This document shows positions 60,287 through 64,000 of a DNA stretch of 64,000 nt, in pieces; within the stretch, counting starts at the first letter, position 1, and every line of letters begins with the position of its first letter. The notes beneath the pieces are model-generated. The model ran no database searches. It was given only the letters and a program-made list of their open reading frames with translations, and had not been told where the DNA came from. The DNA is from Amycolatopsis acididurans (lineage in GTDB: Bacteria > Actinomycetota > Actinomycetes > Mycobacteriales > Pseudonocardiaceae). The translations under genes were made by a program, and so were the position numbers. The stretch spans positions 434,001 through 498,000 of the forward strand of contig NZ_JAAXLS010000002.1 in NCBI RefSeq assembly GCF_012328925.1, read 5' to 3'.

Positions 60287-61987
60287 TCAGTCTCCGGTCG
60301 CCTTCAATGACGCGACCGCCTCGTCGAGCATGGGCTGGTCGACGAAGTCCTGGGCCGGAAGCACCAGCGATCGCGGGAAGAAATGGCTGAGGTCCACGCC
60401 CAGGCTCCAGGCGCGGACCTCGACTCGGTGCGCCTCGGCGTCTGCCACGGCGCGCACGAGATCGGCGTCCAGGAAGCCGTCGGGGTTCAGCGCCGCGGAC
60501 GCGCTGTCGGACGGACTGCCGTCGGAGATGAACACGACCACCGACCGGCCCGTTCCGTGCGCACGGGCTCGCCGGGTGGCCCACCTGAGCGCCTCGCCGC
60601 CCAGGCCTTCCCGGAAGAGATCTTGCTTGAACAGACCGGCGATGCCGCGCCGAGCGTGGCGCCAGGACGCGTCCGCGGACTTGAAGATCAGGTGGAGCCT
60701 GTCGTTGAGCCGGCCAGGATTGCCGGGCCGTCCCGCACGCGTCCATTCGCGACGCGAACGACCGCCGTCCCATCCGGCGGTGGAGAATCCCAGAACCTCC
60801 GTCGTGGCACCGATTTCGTCGAGTGCACGGGCCAGAGCGTCCACGAGGACCGCGGTCAGCGGGATATGCCGCTTCATCGAGCCGGAACAGTCCAGGAGAA
60901 AGGTCACCGAAACGTCGGCGGTCCTCGAGACGGCCGCGTCGCGGAAGATCCTGGTCTCCCCCGGCGAGGCGATCAGCGTCGCCAGACGCCGGCCGTCGAC
61001 GTGGCCGCTGTCGAGCCCGTGCGTCCAGCCGTCCTCGGTGGGCGACAGCAGCGCCCCGGCCAGCTCCCGCAACAGCTTCGGACGGTTGATCCGTGCCCTG
61101 CGGCCGAGCTCGTCGAGGCGGCGCCGGAACTCCCGTTGCTGAGCCGGCCGCACCAAATCCACGACAGCACGCTCGCGATCGTGGACGGTGGTGAAAATCC
61201 GGTACGCGTTCGCCGCAGCGCCGTGCCCGCCGCCGACCGCCGCCGGGACCCCGGTACCCTCCGCATCCGCGCCGCCCAGGAGATCGCTGAGTGCGCGCTG
61301 CCCGGCGGAACGAGCCCGCCCGGACGGCTTCCCGGGATCGCCCAGCAGGCACGCGATGCCGGTCGCGAACTCGGCGGCCTTGATCGCGAACCGCCCCTGT
61401 TCCGAGCGCAATCGTCGCAGGTGCGCGGTCCGGGGACCGAACTCGGCCGCCAGCGCCGCCCGCACCGGCTCGATCGACTCCTCCACCGGTCCCGGCAGGG
61501 GGCAGCCGGTGAGGTGTGACCACGTCATCGCGGCGACACTGTGCAGGAGCAGCCCGGCCTCGGTGTGGGTGAGCCCGCCGCCGTCCATGCCCAGGAGCCA
61601 GTGCTCGACGCGATGCCGCACATTCCCGGCCACTCCGGCAAATCCGCGCGGCACCAGCGATTCGACACGAAACTGCTCCAGTTGGTCGAAAACCAGTCGC
61701 GCGACGTCACCGTCCGGCCGGTGCCGCAGGTGCACAGCGGTGTCCGACAACCGGATCCGCAACGCCAAGCCATCGGCGGCACCGCGCAGGCAACACCGCT
61801 GCTCCGCCTCGACCCGGACGTGGGGTGCCAGCATCGTCATCGGCACCGCGCCCCGGTAAGGCCGTCCGCCGCGGAAACACACCTCGCGATCACGGCCGAG
61901 CGCGCGGACGGTGGTGGCGCGCACCGCATCGACTCGGTGCGTGGCACGCGCGGTTCCGCGATCGGCCAGCGCGTCCCCCGCGGTCAT
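60287..61987 (-). CDS. CobT-like VWA-domain protein
   Basis: A 566-residue protein with a C-terminal von Willebrand A domain. The MIDAS metal site is DCSGSMKRH (D366-S370 region), with VVVFISDGSPSDS later. The N-terminal 350 residues are helical and of CobT-like type, containing EHWLLGMDGGGLTHTEAG. It is coupled by TGATG to a CobS-like AAA+ gene. CobS-CobT form the chaperone complex that drives cobalt insertion by CobN in aerobic cobalamin synthesis; no CobN lies nearby. A metal-insertion or remodelling job on another enzyme is therefore possible. Confidence 0.82.
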   Translation of the reverse strand: MTAGDALADRGTARATHRVDAVRATTVRALGRDREVCFRGGRPYRGAVPMTMLAPHVRVEAEQRCCLRGAADGLALRIRLSDTAVHLRHRPDGDVARLVFDQLEQFRVESLVPRGFAGVAGNVRHRVEHWLLGMDGGGLTHTEAGLLLHSVAAMTWSHLTGCPLPGPVEESIEPVRAALAAEFGPRTAHLRRLRSEQGRFAIKAAEFATGIACLLGDPGKPSGRARSAGQRALSDLLGGADAEGTGVPAAVGGGHGAAANAYRIFTTVHDRERAVVDLVRPAQQREFRRRLDELGRRARINRPKLLRELAGALLSPTEDGWTHGLDSGHVDGRRLATLIASPGETRIFRDAAVSRTADVSVTFLLDCSGSMKRHIPLTAVLVDALARALDEIGATTEVLGFSTAGWDGGRSRREWTRAGRPGNPGRLNDRLHLIFKSADASWRHARRGIAGLFKQDLFREGLGGEALRWATRRARAHGTGRSVVVFISDGSPSDSASAALNPDGFLDADLVRAVADAEAHRVEVRAWSLGVDLSHFFPRSLVLPAQDFVDQPMLDEAVASLKATGD

Positions 61988-62940
61988 CAGGCGCTCATGC
62001 GTGGCTGGTACGGGGCCGCGTCGTGGCCGAAGCAACGCTGGAAGTACTCGTCGACGATCTCCCGCTCGAAGTCGCCGCACCTGTTGGTGAACGTGACGCG
62101 CAACGCGAGTGCGGGATCGCCGAGATAGCGGGTGTTCTCCGCCCACGTCACGACCGTGCGGGTGGACATCAGGCTGGTGAGATCACCGGATTCGAGGCCC
62201 TGGCGGGTGAGCTGGGCGAGCGACACCATCGCCTGCGCCGTTCGCTCGTCCACGCCGGGCACCTGGCCCCGCACGATGCCGATCTCGGTCTCGGCAGGCA
62301 GGTAGTCCAGCCGGGCCACGACGTTCCACCGGTCCAGCTGGGCGTGGTTGACCCGCTGCACCCCGTGGTAGAGCCCGTCGTGGTTGCCGAGACCGGCCGT
62401 GTTCGCCGTGGCGAAGAGGCGGAACGCGGGGTGCGCCCGCAGCACCTCGTTGCGTTCGAGCAGGGTGAAGCGCCCTTCCTTCTCCAGCAGGCGCTGGATG
62501 ACGAACATGACGTCGGGACGTCCCGCGTCGTACTCGTCGAGGACCAGCGCGACCGGGCGGCGCACAGCCCAGGGCAGCATCCCCTCGTGAAACTCGGTGA
62601 CCTGTTTGCCGTCCCGTACGGTGACCGCGTCACGGCCGACGAGTTCCAGGCGCCCGAGGTGCCCGTCGAGGTTCACCCGTACGCAGCCCCAGTTGAGGCG
62701 GGCGGCGATCTGCTCGACGTGCGTGGACTTTCCCGATCCGTGCCTGCCGTGCACGAGCACCCGCCGGTTGTGCGCGAAACCCAGCAACAGCGCGAGCGTC
62801 ACCTCCGGGTCGAAGCAGTACGCGTCGTCACGGTCGGGCACGTGCTCGTCGGGCTCGGTGAATGCCGGAACCTCCAGGTCGATGTCGAGCCCGAACACCT
62901 TCCGCGCGTCGGCGACCGTGTCCGGCTTCCGCGCGCTCAC
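61987..62940 (-). CDS. CobS-like MoxR-group AAA+ ATPase
   Basis: A 317-residue AAA+ protein closely following CobS text: CFDPEVTLALLLGFAHNRRVLVHGRHGSGKSTHVEQIAARL with Walker A at about 65-73, PVALVLDEYDAGRPDVMFVIQRLLE (Walker B), FRLFATANTAGLGNHDGLYHG (sensor 1) and TSLMSTRTVVTWAENTRYLGD. A ring ATPase working with the VWA protein encoded next. GTG 62940 overlaps the IclR stop (GTGA), so all three genes are one transcript. Confidence 0.88.
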   Translation of the reverse strand: MSARKPDTVADARKVFGLDIDLEVPAFTEPDEHVPDRDDAYCFDPEVTLALLLGFAHNRRVLVHGRHGSGKSTHVEQIAARLNWGCVRVNLDGHLGRLELVGRDAVTVRDGKQVTEFHEGMLPWAVRRPVALVLDEYDAGRPDVMFVIQRLLEKEGRFTLLERNEVLRAHPAFRLFATANTAGLGNHDGLYHGVQRVNHAQLDRWNVVARLDYLPAETEIGIVRGQVPGVDERTAQAMVSLAQLTRQGLESGDLTSLMSTRTVVTWAENTRYLGDPALALRVTFTNRCGDFEREIVDEYFQRCFGHDAAPYQPRMSA

Positions 62941-63746
62941 GATGACTCCTCCGGGGTCCCGGCCCCGGTCTCGTGCTCGCCGATGGCCTCGGCCGCTCGC
63001 CGCAACGCCGGCAGTGCGGCGCTGACGTCGTCGAGCGACAGGCGCATCACCGGCGCCTGGACGGCCACTCCGAGCACCGGCGGGCTGCCGTCCGGACGCG
63101 GCACCGCGACCGCGACGCAGACCAGGCCGGGCAGGTACTCCTCGTCATCGACCGCGTAGCCCAGCTCGGCGATGCGCTCGAACTCCGCTTCCAGCGCGTC
63201 TGGATCGGTGATCGTCTTCGCGGTGTACCGCTTGAGGGGCGTGTGCTCGATCAGCTTGCGGCGTTGCTTCCGGGGCATCCGCGCGAGGAACAGCTTCCCG
63301 CTGGCCGAGCAGTGCACCGGCACACGGGAGCCCGGGCGCAGGTAGAACCGCAGCGGTTCCGGTGTCTCGACACGGTCGAGGTAGACCACCTCGCCGCGCG
63401 AGAGGGCGGTGAGGTTGCAGCTCTCGCGCAATTCCTCGACCAGGTGCTGCAGGATCACGTGCCGGCCCGCGTTGCGCGAATCGTTGAGCAGCACGTTCTC
63501 CGCCAGCCGGTGCAGGCGGACTCCGGTCGTGTAGCCGCGGCCGTCGCCGACCCGCATGAGCAGATCCGCCGACTCGAGCTGCTGGAGCATCCGGTGCAAC
63601 GTGGGCTTGGGCAGGCCGGTCTCGGCCACCAGCGACGGGAGCGACACCTGATGGTCGCTCGTCGCGATGAGCTCGAGCAGCGCGAACAGCCGCAGCGCCG
63701 GGGTGTCGCCGGACAGCGGTCCCTCGGGCTCCTGAATCAGTTCCAC
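62937..63746 (-). CDS. IclR-family regulator
   Basis: A 269-residue IclR protein. The N-terminal winged helix reads LRLFALLELIATSDHQVSLPSLVAETGLPKPTLHRMLQQLESADLL. The C-terminal effector domain includes LSRGEVVYLDRVETPEPLRFYLRPGSRVPVHCSASGKLFLARMP and ELGYAVDDEEYLPGLVCVAVAVP. The GTG 63746 start has GAGGGGATGAG upstream, better than the in-frame start at 63779. Divergent from xsc, 147 bases apart, so control of sulfoacetaldehyde metabolism is the natural guess. Confidence 0.9.
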   Translation of the reverse strand: MELIQEPEGPLSGDTPALRLFALLELIATSDHQVSLPSLVAETGLPKPTLHRMLQQLESADLLMRVGDGRGYTTGVRLHRLAENVLLNDSRNAGRHVILQHLVEELRESCNLTALSRGEVVYLDRVETPEPLRFYLRPGSRVPVHCSASGKLFLARMPRKQRRKLIEHTPLKRYTAKTITDPDALEAEFERIAELGYAVDDEEYLPGLVCVAVAVPRPDGSPPVLGVAVQAPVMRLSLDDVSAALPALRRAAEAIGEHETGAGTPEESS

Positions 63747-63855
63747 CTCATCCCCTCTCCGTCTCAGAAAACAGTACACCGCGTTCCGATCCTGAAGACA
63801 ACCCGTTGACGCGGACGAGCCGAGCCACTTACAGTCCCTTGCGACTCAACTTTCC

Positions 63856-63870
63856 GGAACAGTTCGTTCC
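63856..63870. promoter_or_regulatory. Inverted repeat GGAAC-n5-GTTCC before xsc
   Basis: A 15-bp interrupted palindrome centred 31 bases upstream of the xsc start, with an overlapping TTCCGGAA. IclR proteins commonly bind such short inverted repeats; this is the best operator candidate in the IclR-xsc gap. Confidence 0.5.
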
Positions 63871-63893
63871 AAATTTCGCAACAGGGAGTGGCA

Positions 63894-64000
63894 ATGAGCG
63901 AGCGAACAGCGCAGCCGCAGAAAATGACGCCGTCGGAGGCGTTCGTCGAGACGCTGGCGGCCAACGGCGTCACGGAGATCTTCGGCATCATGGGCTCGGC
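63894..64000 (+). CDS. xsc: Sulfoacetaldehyde acetyltransferase, N-terminal part
   Basis: The first 35 codons of a thiamine-diphosphate enzyme, cut by the window edge. MTPSEAFVETLAANGV followed by TEIFGIMGSA matches the N-terminus of Xsc, which converts sulfoacetaldehyde and phosphate to acetyl phosphate and sulfite in taurine and sulfonate degradation. The GIMGSA turn distinguishes it from acetolactate synthases (usually GYPGG). ATG 63894 has GGGAG upstream. Too little is visible for certainty. Confidence 0.75.
   Translation, partial: MSERTAQPQKMTPSEAFVETLAANGVTEIFGIMGS

Overview
The window is high-GC DNA with many GTG starts and dense operons joined by ATGA, GTGA or TGATG overlaps. Domain content (DUF2252, DUF7144, DUF6325, CYTH-CHAD, three-helix-bundle/HD, ECF42 with a DGPF/YCII protein, IpdAB-like CoA-transferases) points to an actinobacterium, most likely Pseudonocardiales such as Amycolatopsis or Pseudonocardia. 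The genus is an inference. I see no rRNA, tRNA, CRISPR array, prophage or intact insertion sequence. The window starts inside one gene and ends inside another (xsc).

Region 1 (1-16.3 kb) is a stress/dormancy-type neighbourhood: DUF2252, a YegS-type lipid kinase, DUF1269, two DUF7144 membrane proteins, a 58-aa basic peptide translationally coupled to a tail-anchored E1-like (ThiF) enzyme, and insertion-sequence debris with a 68-bp direct repeat. These are followed by a leftward operon (SulP transporter, frameshifted DUF6325, SHOCT, PPK2, P-type ATPase), a three-helix-bundle/HD protein, a CYTH-CHAD protein and a flippase-like membrane protein.

Region 2 (16.6-26 kb) is a small-molecule catabolic cluster under a GntR/FCD regulator: two paralogous MFS permeases, an SsuA/THI5-like protein without a signal peptide, an ornithine cyclodeaminase-family protein and an Asp/Glu-racemase-family protein. 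It is followed by a zinc alcohol dehydrogenase divergent from a TetR regulator with paired palindromic operators, a DUF6448 protein and a methyltransferase.

Region 3 (26.2-31.8 kb) holds an OmpR-type two-component system, two small exported or membrane proteins, ApbE flavin transferase and a ferric-reductase/FAD/2Fe-2S fusion: a flavin-based electron-transfer unit at the membrane. Region 4 (31.9-40.8 kb) is a sulfur and redox island: rhodanese-DUF2892 (apparent ATT start), a persulfide-dioxygenase/double-rhodanese fusion behind two CsoR/CstR-like operators, Mrp, a molybdopterin oxidoreductase, a 4Fe-4S/NrfD fusion and a LysR regulator. Next to it, 40.8-42.0 kb is a gene graveyard.

Region 5 (42.0-57.8 kb) is the most interesting part. 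It is one long leftward operon with a divergently controlled TetR regulator and a shared GACTCnnGAGTC operator. It encodes an IpdAB-like CoA-transferase-fold pair, acyl-CoA dehydrogenase, enoyl-CoA hydratase, a HyuA/HyuB ATP-dependent carboxylase whose HyuB carries a fused zinc-ribbon tail, an acyl/aryl-CoA ligase, a phosphotransferase, a thiolase, an Old-Yellow-Enzyme reductase and a salicylyl-/anthraniloyl-CoA-type FAD monooxygenase. The set reads as an aerobic CoA-thioester pathway: carboxylate an aryl ketone, activate it, cleave it by thiolysis to an aryl-CoA, dearomatise the ring by a split monooxygenase/reductase, open the ring and beta-oxidise the product. The substrate is inferred (2-aminoacetophenone-like).

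Region 6 (57.9-64 kb) has a small membrane protein, a DGPF/YCII protein coupled to an ECF42 sigma factor, a CobS/CobT-like AAA+/VWA pair without CobN, an IclR regulator, and the start of xsc (sulfoacetaldehyde acetyltransferase).
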